DNA from: an uncultured Marinoscillum sp.
Lineage (GTDB): Bacteria > Bacteroidota > Bacteroidia > Cytophagales > MED-G16
Reading direction: 5' to 3'
DNA length: 42,842 bases
Assembly (NCBI GenBank): GCA_902626505.1
Contig: CACOFQ010000012.1
Span: forward strand, 1 to 42,842
In this document: piece by piece, positions 32,391 through 42,600 of the stretch
How the letters are laid out: each line of letters starts with the position of its first letter
Numbering within the stretch: position 1 is the stretch's first letter
Program-made: the position numbers and the translations under genes
The notes under the pieces: model-generated
Seen by the model: the letters and a program-made list of their open reading frames with translations, nothing else
Databases searched by the model: none
Told to the model about the DNA's origin: nothing

Positions 32391-35300
32391 ATGAATTTTA
32401 TAAAAATCATAAATGAATATAGACTAATAAGTATTATACTATTATTTATTATACCTAATAATATAAAATCACAAGTATCTATAAAAGAATCTAATAAAGA
32501 TTTAAAAACATATGATTTTAGTGATCCTAATCCAATTCCAATTTTTGTTTCAAATCCAAAAATTTATCCTTATTTCACTTTTGATGGGTATAACATTGAA
32601 TCCAAATTAAAAAAATTTAATGTAATAGAATTAGAAAATGATTACATAAAGGTTTTAGTTACACCAGAGCTTGGAGGAAAAGTATTGGGTGCTATTGATA
32701 AAACATCAGGTGAAGAATTTATATATAAAAACGAAGTTGTTAAATTTCGAAATATTTCAATGAGGGGGCCTTGGACATCAGGAGGAATAGAATTTAATTT
32801 CGGAATAATAGGTCATCACCCTTCAACTGCAACTCCAGTTGATTATAAGATCAGAAAAAATGAAGACGGTAGCGTATCTTGTTTTGTTGGTAATATTGAT
32901 TTACCATCAAGATCACAATGGAGAGTAGAAATTATTGTTAAAAAAGATCAAGCATCTTTTATAACTGATGCTTTATGGTATAATCCAACATCTATTAATC
33001 AATCATATTATAATTGGATGACGGCTGCAGCACCAGCAAAAGATGATCTTATTTTTTATACTCCAGGAGATATATACTTAGAACATAGTGGAAATGCTAA
33101 AAATTGGCCAATTGATAATATGGGAAGAAACTTATCAAAATATAATAATAATAAATTTGGACCAAGTAAATCGTATCATATTGTTGGAGAATATAGTGAC
33201 TTTTTTGGAGGATATTACCATAAATCAAATTATGGATTTGGCCATTGGGGAAAATATGAAGATATTCCAGGCCAGAAGCTTTGGTTGTGGGCACAGTCTA
33301 GAGCAGGAGGTATATGGGAAGATCTATTAACAGATACTGATGGTCAATATATTGAGTTTCAAGCAGGAAGATTATTTGTTCAGTACTCACCAAATGAAGA
33401 AGTTAACCCAATAACAAATGTAGAGTTTGAACCTTATGCTATTGATAAATGGAGAGAAGCTTGGTTTCCTTTAAAAAAAATTGACGGATTAAGCGAAGCT
33501 TCAGAATATGGAGCTTTAAATATAATAAGGACAAAAGATAGTTTAGAGATAAAATTAAATCCATTTATTAAAATAAACTCAAGTATGAATATACTAATTG
33601 ATGATAAACTTTATGATAAAAAAGAATTATCTCTAAAACCAATGGATGTTTATTCGTCCAAAATAAAACTTGATAGAAAAGTAGATTTTGAAGTTATTAT
33701 TGAAAGTCTTGATCTGCATTATAAATCAAATAAGTCTCTCAATAAAATTGAAAGGTCTTTCTTAAGCGAAAATGAATACAAATTAGAAGAATCATATCAA
33801 AAGCTTTTTAATGAGGCTAAAGAAAACTTATCATTTCGAGAATATGATAAAGCAAAAGAAAAATTTCAAAAAATTGTTGAAAATGATAAATATAATTTAG
33901 AAGCAATTTCATATTTAGGAGAGCTATACTTTAGATCTGGTGAATTTGAAAAGTCTTTAGATATAGTAAAAGCAGGACTGAAAATAGATACTTATCATCC
34001 GTCTTTAAACTATATAGCAGGTATAAATTATAAATCCCTAAATAATAATATAAATAGTATAGAGTGCTTAGGGTGGGCGGCAAGATCTATAAAATATAGG
34101 TCAAATGCTTACTCTCAAATTGCAGATATTTTCCTAAAAGAAAAAAACTTTTTTAAAGCAATAGAATATGCTGAAAAATCTTTGGAATTTAATATAAATA
34201 ATATTCCATCTTTAGAAATTATTGTTATTTCTAAAAGATACTTAGAGAGAAATATTGAACATGAAAAAGCAATTCAAAAACTTGAAGAATTAGATCCGAT
34301 TAATCATTTAATCTCATTTGAAAAATATATTATTGATCAAAATGAAGAAAAGTTAAATGATATAAAAAATTCTCATCAGTCAGAACTTAGGCATCAAACA
34401 TACCTAGAACTTGCAATAAGATATTTTAATAGGGGGCTTAATGATGAAGCAATAAAAATTTTAAATATTGGGCCAAAGAATTTGATAAATACTTTGTGGT
34501 TATCATACCTTATGGAAGATGATAATTTATTACAAAATACAATTTCCAAAAATAAAATTGATTTTTCATTTCCTTTTAGAACAGAAACAATAAATATTCT
34601 TAATTGGGCTAGAAATTCATATTCTAACTGGAAGTTAGATTATTTACTCTCCATGAATTTATATGGTAAAGGTAGATATAATGAATCTGAAAAAATGTTA
34701 ATGAAGATTGGAGATGAATCATTAAACCCAATATTCTATTTAAATCGAGGGATAATTCTCCAAAAAAAAGGAATTGATCCTATTAATGATTTTAATAAAG
34801 CTTATCAACTTGATAATAAAAATTGGAGAGTATCTAAATCACTATCAAATTATTTTTATGATTTAGAAAATTATGAGAAGGCAAATCAAATTTTAGAAAA
34901 GTCATATCAAAATGATAATTCAAATTATATAATTGGAATGGATTATATAAAGTCTTTAGTAAAATTAAAAAAATATGAACTTGCAATTTCTATATTAAAA
35001 AAACTAAATATTTTACCTTATGAACACGCTGGAGAAGGTCGTGAATTATATTCAAGTGCATATATAGGTTTAGCATTAGAACATATAAAAAAATCTAAAT
35101 TAAAAAATGCAATAGATATTTTAAACGAGTCTAAAATATGGCCTGAAAATCTTGGAGTAGGAAAACCATATAATCCAGATGAAAGAATAGAGAATTATCT
35201 TATTTATTATTGTTTAGAAAAACTAAAAGATACGTCATCAAAAAAATATTTACAAGACATAATAAATTATTCCGAAATGACTTTAAATAATTTAAATTCA

Positions 35301-35495
35301 AATCATATACTTGGATATTTTGCCCTAAATAAAATTGAGGGAGATAAACATTCTGAAAATTTTTTAAAAAAATTAATTGATATACACGGGACCGAATCTG
35401 AACAAATAGATTTTATTATAAACTATAGAATAAATAATAATACAAATGCAAATGAAAATTTTGATTTAATTCGTGAAATATTAAAATTAAAATGA
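32391..35495 (+). CDS. DUF5107 and tetratricopeptide-repeat protein
   Basis: The 1034-residue exported protein (signal peptide ending near NIKSQ, residue 28) begins with a galactose-mutarotase-like beta-sandwich, the DUF5107 domain. Marks are ENDYIKVLVTPELGGKVLGAIDKTSGEEFIYKN split over two strands, then MRGPWTSGGIEFNFG, HHPSTATPVDY, and GFGHWGKYEDIPGQKLWLWAQSRAGGIWEDL. This occupies about residues 30-400. From about residue 470 to 980 it consists of TPR-like helical pairs (KFQKIVENDKYNLEAISYLGELYFRSGEFEKSLDI and others). DUF5107 proteins are thought to act on or bind carbohydrate, by fold analogy; no catalytic residues were assigned. The rlmB start directly follows its stop codon. Confidence 0.88.
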   Translation: MNFIKIINEYRLISIILLFIIPNNIKSQVSIKESNKDLKTYDFSDPNPIPIFVSNPKIYPYFTFDGYNIESKLKKFNVIELENDYIKVLVTPELGGKVLGAIDKTSGEEFIYKNEVVKFRNISMRGPWTSGGIEFNFGIIGHHPSTATPVDYKIRKNEDGSVSCFVGNIDLPSRSQWRVEIIVKKDQASFITDALWYNPTSINQSYYNWMTAAAPAKDDLIFYTPGDIYLEHSGNAKNWPIDNMGRNLSKYNNNKFGPSKSYHIVGEYSDFFGGYYHKSNYGFGHWGKYEDIPGQKLWLWAQSRAGGIWEDLLTDTDGQYIEFQAGRLFVQYSPNEEVNPITNVEFEPYAIDKWREAWFPLKKIDGLSEASEYGALNIIRTKDSLEIKLNPFIKINSSMNILIDDKLYDKKELSLKPMDVYSSKIKLDRKVDFEVIIESLDLHYKSNKSLNKIERSFLSENEYKLEESYQKLFNEAKENLSFREYDKAKEKFQKIVENDKYNLEAISYLGELYFRSGEFEKSLDIVKAGLKIDTYHPSLNYIAGINYKSLNNNINSIECLGWAARSIKYRSNAYSQIADIFLKEKNFFKAIEYAEKSLEFNINNIPSLEIIVISKRYLERNIEHEKAIQKLEELDPINHLISFEKYIIDQNEEKLNDIKNSHQSELRHQTYLELAIRYFNRGLNDEAIKILNIGPKNLINTLWLSYLMEDDNLLQNTISKNKIDFSFPFRTETINILNWARNSYSNWKLDYLLSMNLYGKGRYNESEKMLMKIGDESLNPIFYLNRGIILQKKGIDPINDFNKAYQLDNKNWRVSKSLSNYFYDLENYEKANQILEKSYQNDNSNYIIGMDYIKSLVKLKKYELAISILKKLNILPYEHAGEGRELYSSAYIGLALEHIKKSKLKNAIDILNESKIWPENLGVGKPYNPDERIENYLIYYCLEKLKDTSSKKYLQDIINYSEMTLNNLNSNHILGYFALNKIEGDKHSENFLKKLIDIHGTESEQIDFIINYRINNNTNANENFDLIREILKLK

Positions 35496-36230
35496 ATGAA
35501 TAAACAAGATATTATTTTTGGTACTAGACCTGTTTTAGAAGCAATTAAATCTGGTAAATCAATAGAAAAGCTATTCGTTCAAAAAAATTTATCTAAAGAA
35601 ATTTTTAATGAGATTAAAAGAAAACTAAATAATAGAAATGTTAATATTTCATTTGTTCCTAAAGAAAAGTTAAATCGAATTACAAAAAAAAATCATCAAG
35701 GGATAATCTGTTATGTCTCGCCAATAATCTATCAACCACCAAATGAAATAATACAGAGATGTTACGAGTCTGGTAAAGATCCTATAATTCTAATCTTAGA
35801 TAGAATCACAGATACAAGAAACTTTGGTGCTATTACAAGAGTTGCAGAAGCATCTGGAGTAGATGCAATTATAATTCCTGAGAAAGAATCAGCTCTTATA
35901 ACAAGTGAGACAGTAAAATCGTCTGCAGGAGCAATAAATTATGTTCCAATTTGTAAAGTAAAAAGCTTAAAAAAAGTTACTCAAGATTTAAAAGATAGTG
36001 GTCTTAAAATTATTGCATGTACAGAAAAGAGCGAAGTTGATATTTACTCAATAAATTATAAAGGACCAATATGTATTATTCTTGGATCTGAAAAAGATGG
36101 AATATCAAAAAACTTAATTGACATTAGTCATGAAAAAGCAAAAATTCCAATGTTAGGGAAAATTGATTCATTAAATGTTTCATCAAGTTCTGCTGTAATT
36201 TTATACGAGCTGATAAGACAGAGAAATTAA
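35496..36230 (+). CDS. rlmB: 23S rRNA (guanosine-2'-O)-methyltransferase, RlmB-type
   Basis: This 244-residue SPOUT methyltransferase has an N-terminal substrate-binding domain (IFGTRPVLEAIKSGKSIEKLFVQ, HQGIICYVSPI). In the knotted catalytic domain the three motifs are LILDRITDTRNFGAITRVAEASGVDAII, ILGSEKDGISKNLI and the C-terminal LNVSSSSAVILYE. These are those of TrmH/RlmB proteins; in E. coli RlmB methylates G2251 in the peptidyl-transferase P loop of 23S rRNA. The start ATG follows the previous stop without a gap. It converges with the cytidylyltransferase gene, overlapping by 4 bases. Confidence 0.93.
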   Translation: MNKQDIIFGTRPVLEAIKSGKSIEKLFVQKNLSKEIFNEIKRKLNNRNVNISFVPKEKLNRITKKNHQGIICYVSPIIYQPPNEIIQRCYESGKDPIILILDRITDTRNFGAITRVAEASGVDAIIIPEKESALITSETVKSSAGAINYVPICKVKSLKKVTQDLKDSGLKIIACTEKSEVDIYSINYKGPICIILGSEKDGISKNLIDISHEKAKIPMLGKIDSLNVSSSSAVILYELIRQRN

Positions 36231-36631
36231 GTTGATTTCAAGCCAGTAAGGTCAGAGCTACTTCTTATTTTTTTACCCATACCATCTAACAATTCAATTC
36301 CATACTTTTTACAAACTACAGATTCAGGAATTTCTTGATTATGTCTATCTCCACCATTAGTAAATATATCTGGTTTAATTTTTTCGAGACTTTTACAAAC
36401 TGTCTTATCTGTATCAATTGATAAAAAAACTTCATCAACCCATTCAATTGCAGAAACTATCTTCATCCTATCTTTCTCATCCATGAAAGGCTTTCCTTTT
36501 TTAAGTTTACATTGATAATTATTATTAACTATAACTATTAAATAATCACCTATTTTTTTTGATAATTCTATATATTCTAAATGACCAACATGAATAGGAT
36601 CAAAATATCCACTTATTGCAACTTTTTTCAT
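36227..36631 (-). CDS. Small cytidylyltransferase/adenylyltransferase (HxGH family)
   Basis: The 134-residue nucleotidyltransferase has the HIGH-type motif SGYFDPIHVGHLEYIELSKK (His14, His17). It also has DYLIVIVNNNYQC, KGKPFMDEKDRMKIVSAIEWVDEVF, and the late RSSSDLTGLK. It joins CTP or ATP to a phosphorylated alcohol or sugar, like glycerol-3-phosphate cytidylyltransferase (TagD) or the C-terminal half of HldE. The partner substrate cannot be decided; no heptose or teichoic-acid genes are nearby. It overlaps rlmB tail-to-tail by 4 bases and is divergent from purD with 49 bases between starts. Confidence 0.87.
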   Translation of the reverse strand: MKKVAISGYFDPIHVGHLEYIELSKKIGDYLIVIVNNNYQCKLKKGKPFMDEKDRMKIVSAIEWVDEVFLSIDTDKTVCKSLEKIKPDIFTNGGDRHNQEIPESVVCKKYGIELLDGMGKKIRSSSDLTGLKST

Positions 36632-36680
36632 TTACTTAAATTTAACTTAATTATTTCATAGATAAATAATACTTTTGATA

Positions 36681-37955
36681 ATGAATATATTAATTCTTGG
36701 CTCAGGGGGAAGAGAGCATGCAATTTCTTGGAAATTATCAAAAAGCAAAATGAGTAAAAATCTTTTTATAGCTCCTGGAAATGCTGGAACGTCATTACTT
36801 GGAAATAATCAATCAATTAATATCAATAATTTTGAAGAGGTTAAAAAATTAGTTATTGATAAATCTATAGAACTTGTAATTGTTGGACCAGAGGAACCAT
36901 TAGTTAATGGTATAGTTGATTTTTTTAAGTCAGACAAAATTTTGAGAAATATAAAAATTTTTGGTCCAGGAAAAAATGGAGCGATGTTAGAGGGAAGTAA
37001 AAATTTCTCTAAAGATTTTATGTTTAGAAATAATATTCCATGTGGAAAATCAAAAACCTTTAATCAAAACACTATAAGCGAAGGGTTAAACTTCTTAGAG
37101 GAAATAAATTCACCTTATGTACTTAAAGCAGATGGCCTAGCCGCAGGTAAAGGAGTTTTAATACTAAATGATTTAGAAGAAGCAAAACTAGAACTTCAAA
37201 AAATGATCATTGAAAAAAAATTTGGAGATGCAAGTAATAATGTTTTAATAGAAGAATATTTAGATGGTATTGAAGTATCAGTCTTTGCTATTACTAATGG
37301 AAAAGATTATGTTATTCTGCCAGAAGCAAAAGATTATAAAAGAATCGGAGAAAAAGATACGGGATTGAATACAGGAGGTATGGGTGCAGTTTCTCCTGTG
37401 AACTTTGCTGACAATGAATTTATGAAAAAAGTTGAGGAGAGAGTTATAAAAAGAACGGTAGAGGGAATAAAAAAAGAAAACCTAGATTATACGGGTTTTA
37501 TCTTTGCTGGATTAATGAATATAGAAGGAGATCCATTTGTTATTGAGTATAATGTGAGAATGGGAGATCCTGAAACTCAAGTTGTTATACCAAGAATTAA
37601 AAATGATTTATTAGAAATTTTATTAAAATGTTTTGAAAATAAATTGGACGAAATAGATTTAAATTTTACTGATGGATATACTACAACAGTAATATTAGCA
37701 TCTAATGGATATCCCGAATCTTATCCTAAAGGAGATGAAATAAATAATCTTGAAGAAGATTCAAATAATAAAATTTTTCATGCAGGTACAATTTATAAAG
37801 ACAATAAAGTTTTAAGTAATGGAGGCAGAGTAATAGCCTGTACTGGTTTTGGGAAGAATCTTAATGATGCATTAAATAGTTCTTATAAGATCGCAAATAA
37901 GATTTCATGGAAAAATAAATATTTTAGAAAAGACATTGGAAATGATTTAAAATGA
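36681..37955 (+). CDS. purD: Phosphoribosylamine-glycine ligase (GARS)
   Basis: This 424-residue enzyme of purine synthesis starts at ATG 36681; a TTG two codons upstream is less likely. The N-domain begins NILILGSGGREHAISWKL and has IVGPEEPLVNGIVDFF. The ATP-grasp region has VLKADGLAAGKGVLIL, EYLDGIEVSVFAI, LPEAKDYKRIGEKDTGLNTGGMGAVSP, and FVIEYNVRMGDPETQVVIPRI. It forms glycinamide ribonucleotide from phosphoribosylamine, glycine and ATP. The gldH start overlaps its stop by 4 bases, so a purine gene and a gliding gene are on one transcript. No other pur genes are in the window. Confidence 0.95.
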   Translation: MNILILGSGGREHAISWKLSKSKMSKNLFIAPGNAGTSLLGNNQSININNFEEVKKLVIDKSIELVIVGPEEPLVNGIVDFFKSDKILRNIKIFGPGKNGAMLEGSKNFSKDFMFRNNIPCGKSKTFNQNTISEGLNFLEEINSPYVLKADGLAAGKGVLILNDLEEAKLELQKMIIEKKFGDASNNVLIEEYLDGIEVSVFAITNGKDYVILPEAKDYKRIGEKDTGLNTGGMGAVSPVNFADNEFMKKVEERVIKRTVEGIKKENLDYTGFIFAGLMNIEGDPFVIEYNVRMGDPETQVVIPRIKNDLLEILLKCFENKLDEIDLNFTDGYTTTVILASNGYPESYPKGDEINNLEEDSNNKIFHAGTIYKDNKVLSNGGRVIACTGFGKNLNDALNSSYKIANKISWKNKYFRKDIGNDLK

Positions 37956-38410
37956 AAAAAATCTTAATAGTTAATTTTTGCTTATTTATTTTAGTTTCTT
38001 GTAATCAGTCAAATATTTATACAAATTATTTTAGTTTCAGTGATAATATCTGGCATTCTGATTCATCAATTGTTTTTGATTTCAATAGTAGAGATAATAA
38101 AAGTTTAAATTTTAATTTGATTATTTCATATTCAAATAATTATCCATTTCAAAATATATATACCTCCTATTCTCTACTTGATTCATCTAAAAATATTTTA
38201 AAATCAGATATGATAGAGTTAGAATTATTTGAAAAAAAATATGGATATCCGTTGGGAGATGGGATTCTTAAAGATTTTACTGTTGATACTTTGATAATAA
38301 ATTCTTTAGGCGTGAAAAGGAATGCTAATTATAAGTTATTGGTAAAACATTCAATGAGAGAAATACAATTGAAAGGAATTAATAGAATAGCTTTAGAAAT
38401 AGAAAAATAA
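37952..38410 (+). CDS. gldH: Gliding motility lipoprotein GldH
   Basis: The 152-residue lipoprotein (lipobox LVSCNQ, Cys17) matches the GldH pattern: a central beta-rich region with NLIISYSNNYPFQNIYTSYSLLDSSKNIL split over two strands, the GYPLGDGILKD turn, and the end LLVKHSMREIQLKGINRIALEIEK, whose HxMR and GI-xxxIEK match GldH. GldH is essential for gliding in Flavobacterium johnsoniae. GldH is much shorter than PorU or PorV and has no enzymatic motif. It starts by overlapping purD (4 bases), and its stop is one base from the stop of porV on the other strand, so gliding and type IX secretion genes meet here. Confidence 0.8.
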   Translation: MKKILIVNFCLFILVSCNQSNIYTNYFSFSDNIWHSDSSIVFDFNSRDNKSLNFNLIISYSNNYPFQNIYTSYSLLDSSKNILKSDMIELELFEKKYGYPLGDGILKDFTVDTLIINSLGVKRNANYKLLVKHSMREIQLKGINRIALEIEK

Positions 38411-38411
38411 A

Positions 38412-39614
38412 TTAATTTTCTTCTGAATTATCAATATTATCAAATAAAAATGCAATTGAAAATCTCATTGTTTCAGCTAAAGGATGATCATTTTGAGGAG
38501 TAGATAGATAGGAAAAATCTACTCCAAGATTATTATATTTTATTCCAAGTCCAAGTGTTAAAAATTTCCTACCACCTTTATCCATGTTTTCTAAAAAATA
38601 TCCGCCTCTAAAGAAAAAAACATCTCTATAAGAATATTCTAAACCTGATGATATGGTAATTTCTTTTACTTCCTCTGAAAATCCATCAGGAGCATCATTA
38701 AAAGATGAGAACATGCCACTTAATACAGATCTATTAGGGTTTTTACCTTTTAATATTTTAGCTTGATTAGTTAATGGGTCAATTATGTAATTCCCATTAT
38801 TATCAATCTCGTATATTGGTGGTGAGGGAACCATTAACTTATTAAAATCAATAGCAAAGGTTAAAGAATTATATTGATCAAAGAATGTTTTTAGTGATGA
38901 TCCAAACCTTAAATTAATTGGTATAAAATCAAGACTTTTTGAACTTCCATATGTTATTTTTCCTCCTATATTAGAAATATGGGTTCCAAAGGATAATTCA
39001 GAAGTTCTATTTGCTAATGTAATTTCTTTATTGAAGTATAATCCAAGATCAACCGAAAAACTATTCCCTGCCTTTGCATCTGAATAGTTTGAAATACTAC
39101 CAGTTAAGTTTGACCAAATATATCTTGTTGTTCCTCCTATTGATAAATAATTAGTAAGCTTTCTAGAATATGTAAAAGCAGTACTTAATTCTTTTGGATT
39201 TTCAATACCTAAAGATAAACCCTGATTATCTGTAAGCTGAATTTCACCAAGATCAAAATATTTCATTGTTAAACCTATAGTTTGAATATTATCAAGTTTA
39301 TAGAAGCCAGAAAGATATGAAATAGACATATCATCAACAATTTTACCAAGCCAAGGTACATATGACATTCCAAACCCATATTTTTTATCAATAAAAGCAA
39401 GTTTTGCATTATTCCAATGAACAGAATTTACATCAGCAGATGTAGCTACTCCAGTTTCTCCCATAGCAGAACCCCTTGAATCAGGAGAGATTAATAAAAA
39501 AGGTACTGCAGTTATAATCGGTCTTCTTGAAGTATCCTGACCACTAAGAATAGATGCTTGCGAAAACACTTTAGAATTAAATAATAAAAGAAAAATTATT
39601 AAATATCTAATCAT
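38412..39614 (-). CDS. porV: Type IX secretion outer-membrane protein PorV (LptO)
   Basis: The 400-residue protein has a signal peptide (KVFSQ near residue 19) and an N-terminal segment TAVPFLLISPDSRGSAMGETGVATSADVNSVHWNNAKLAF, the classic PorV/FadL-like plug and first strands. The remainder is beta-barrel sequence with aromatic strand ends. PorV shuttles type IX substrates at the outer membrane and helps PorU. The start overlaps the porU stop by 4 bases, so the pair is cotranslated. It ends one base from the gldH stop codon. Confidence 0.93.
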   Translation of the reverse strand: MIRYLIIFLLLFNSKVFSQASILSGQDTSRRPIITAVPFLLISPDSRGSAMGETGVATSADVNSVHWNNAKLAFIDKKYGFGMSYVPWLGKIVDDMSISYLSGFYKLDNIQTIGLTMKYFDLGEIQLTDNQGLSLGIENPKELSTAFTYSRKLTNYLSIGGTTRYIWSNLTGSISNYSDAKAGNSFSVDLGLYFNKEITLANRTSELSFGTHISNIGGKITYGSSKSLDFIPINLRFGSSLKTFFDQYNSLTFAIDFNKLMVPSPPIYEIDNNGNYIIDPLTNQAKILKGKNPNRSVLSGMFSSFNDAPDGFSEEVKEITISSGLEYSYRDVFFFRGGYFLENMDKGGRKFLTLGLGIKYNNLGVDFSYLSTPQNDHPLAETMRFSIAFLFDNIDNSEEN

Positions 39615-42600
39615 AATTTTTTAAATAATTTATTATGCAGTGTAATATTTTTTCCATTCAATAAATTTCTGACATGCAATTTATATATATAGATTCCTTG
39701 AGGCAAAGGATTATAATTTAAATCTTTACCATCCCATGATATATCATCAATAAGATTCGGAGAAAATTCATATTCATTTTGATAATTAAAAACTTTTTTT
39801 CCTCTTATATCAAAAACTTCAAGTAAAATAAAAATAGGTTGATTATATTCTTCTAACTCAAAACTAAAATTTGTTTGATAACTAAATGGATTAGGATAAT
39901 TCATAAGATTTGATATTTTTAGCTTGTTTTCATTACCAGTAATGAATACAACTACTTCGGTAGACAAATTATTGTAATTATCTGAAACTTTTATTTCAAT
40001 CTTATGTTTACCATTTTTCAAATTTTCAAGAGGGAATCTTATTGAGCCTCTCTGAAAATTATCTTTTAAATATGAAAAATATTTATTTAAACTTATTACA
40101 ATAGTATCATCAATAACTGCTTTTATCTTATTTGATGATTCTTTTTCAATAATATTTATTCCGTTTACATCAAAAAGATCAACAATAAGTAATGGAGAAA
40201 TAGATACCCTATCTCCAGAGATAAAATCATATGAATCTAAAAATATATTTATATCAGGACCTTTATTGTCATCTTTAAAATTATTAGATGTACCACCTAT
40301 AATAAAACTTGAAGATCCAATTGCTTCATCAAAATTTACTGTATCTACTGCAAACAAATTTAATTTTCCTAGACCAAATTCATAATCAATATTCTTTGGG
40401 ACATTAAATTCAAATGAAAAAACACCTTGATTAACTGATGAAACTCCTTTAAATATAAGATCATCCCATTCTAAAAATTGATATGGCTCATTCTCATCTC
40501 CTAGTGTTATATTAGTTGAAATTTTATCAAAAATATCAGAATAGATTTCACCACTAAAATTTTCAACTTTAATACTATTATTATCTATGATTTCTCCTGA
40601 AACTAAAATTTTATCTCCAGCCATTAAAGTATCCATTTTATTAATTTTAATTTTAAAATACGGATAATTTAAAGTCAATGAAGGATCTCCTAATAATGCG
40701 AAATTTCTATTAATTGGTCCACTTAAACTTCCATTCTTAGTATTCTTAAAAATATCTCCTAATCTCATATAACTTTCATCTCTTACAAAAACGTTTTTGT
40801 AAAACTCATTATTTAACCTATAGTTTGATTGTGAAAATACAGGGCGAGTTGTTGTCAATAAAGCTATTGCCCCACCATTATCTTTATTAAGTAACATTTC
40901 TCCTCCTGATGAAATTAATGGGTCATCAAACTTTCCAAATTCACATGTAGCAGTCAAAAAAAGAGGAAGTTTTGATCTATTTTTCCAACTATAAATAGAA
41001 TTATCATCAAGAATTTTTTCTTCTGCCCAAAAAAATTCATTTCCATGACCAATATAATTTATTATCATAGCTCCATTATCAACTGCTTCATTCAATAATT
41101 CTTTAGTTTGAGAGGATGTCTTAAATCCATCAATTATATTTTGTTCATAATTATCTAAATATATTTTCTTTATTTTATATTCCGGATTGTCTTTGTTTAA
41201 AAGATTAAAATGATTTTCTGCATCAGTTTGATGAACATTATTATCTCCATCATCTGCAATTAAAAAGATATTTTTTTTCCAGTCCCCTCTTATTAATTCT
41301 TTTTTAGAATAAATAAATAATTTATCAATATATGATTTTGATTCCATTTTACTTTTACTAGGAATTCTACCTACCCCTACCTCTAAATCATGGTCCCCAT
41401 CGATACTCTCTTCCCAAATTCCTTCATCTTCATCAAGGAAACCGTAATAATCATCTGATGAATAACTATAAATATTATTTGATGAATTATAAGATTGATA
41501 AATTGGAATATAATTGGTATTATTTGGAATTCTATCTTTAAAATCATAAGAACAGTCTCCAATAAGTAAAACATATCTTAATTTTTTATTACTAGAATTA
41601 TATATATACTTTATATAATTTCTAATAGAGCTTATGTCCTGATTACCAGCAGAGAACTGATTATATATATTATCAACATCTGTTATTTTTACGGTTAAAC
41701 CTTCTCTTTCTCTTAGACTTTTAATTCTAGAGGCATCGTCTTTAAAATTATCATGTGTGATAATTAATAAATCTGGATTTTTATGATTTAAAATATTAGA
41801 GTTGACTAAGCTTTTAGAAAAAAGAGGATAGTTTAAATTCTTTATGTCAAAAATTATATATCTGCCAAAGTTTTTTTCATTTTTTATAACATAGTAATAA
41901 TCATTCTCTTTAATCAAATTTGATTCCTTAATATCATAAGGATTGGTGATATCCCACCTTCTTAGATCTAATTTATTTTGACTATCATAATCATAAATAT
42001 TAGTACTTTTAATAATATGCTTATAAAAGATATCTTCATTAGAAGGAAGAGTATAAAAAATTAAATCATTGTCTTTATAACTCAAATTGATTTCACCTGT
42101 AATGTCTATATAATCTAGATATGAAATAGATGAGTTATCCCCATTATATAACAATTTCAAATTATTAGAATCTTGATTCTTAAATTCTGAATTAATTTTT
42201 TTATTTGTTTCAGCTAATTTATTGCCATATATCCCTTCATTAATTACCCCCATATCAATATGAGATATTTCATTATTATTTAGGTATAACTTAAAGTTTG
42301 ACTGAACAGTTGACCTAGATATTAAATTAATATCAATATTTAATAATGTATTCTTATTAAAATCATTGATTGGGATCTCCAAAGAATTACCTGGAGAAAA
42401 GATTTCACCATACCAATCCCTCCCTGATTGAATTATTGTATATAAATCTTTTTCATATTTGTAATTATATAAAAAATTATTTCTTTCAAAATCAAATAAA
42501 TCAGAAGCCTCATCAGTCTTAATTTCTCTTGATAGGTTTTTATCAAAAGATATAAAATAAAAAGAGGTGTCAGTATAAATATTTTTTTCTGATTTTAGTT

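Noticed and set aside
33088-33330. Second-frame ORF inside the DUF5107 gene
   Set aside because: An AT-rich out-of-frame stretch without domain signals, within a clear coding region.
36670-36677. TACTTTTG, a -7-like match before purD
   Set aside because: It lies 4 bases from the ATG, so the transcript would begin at or after the start codon.
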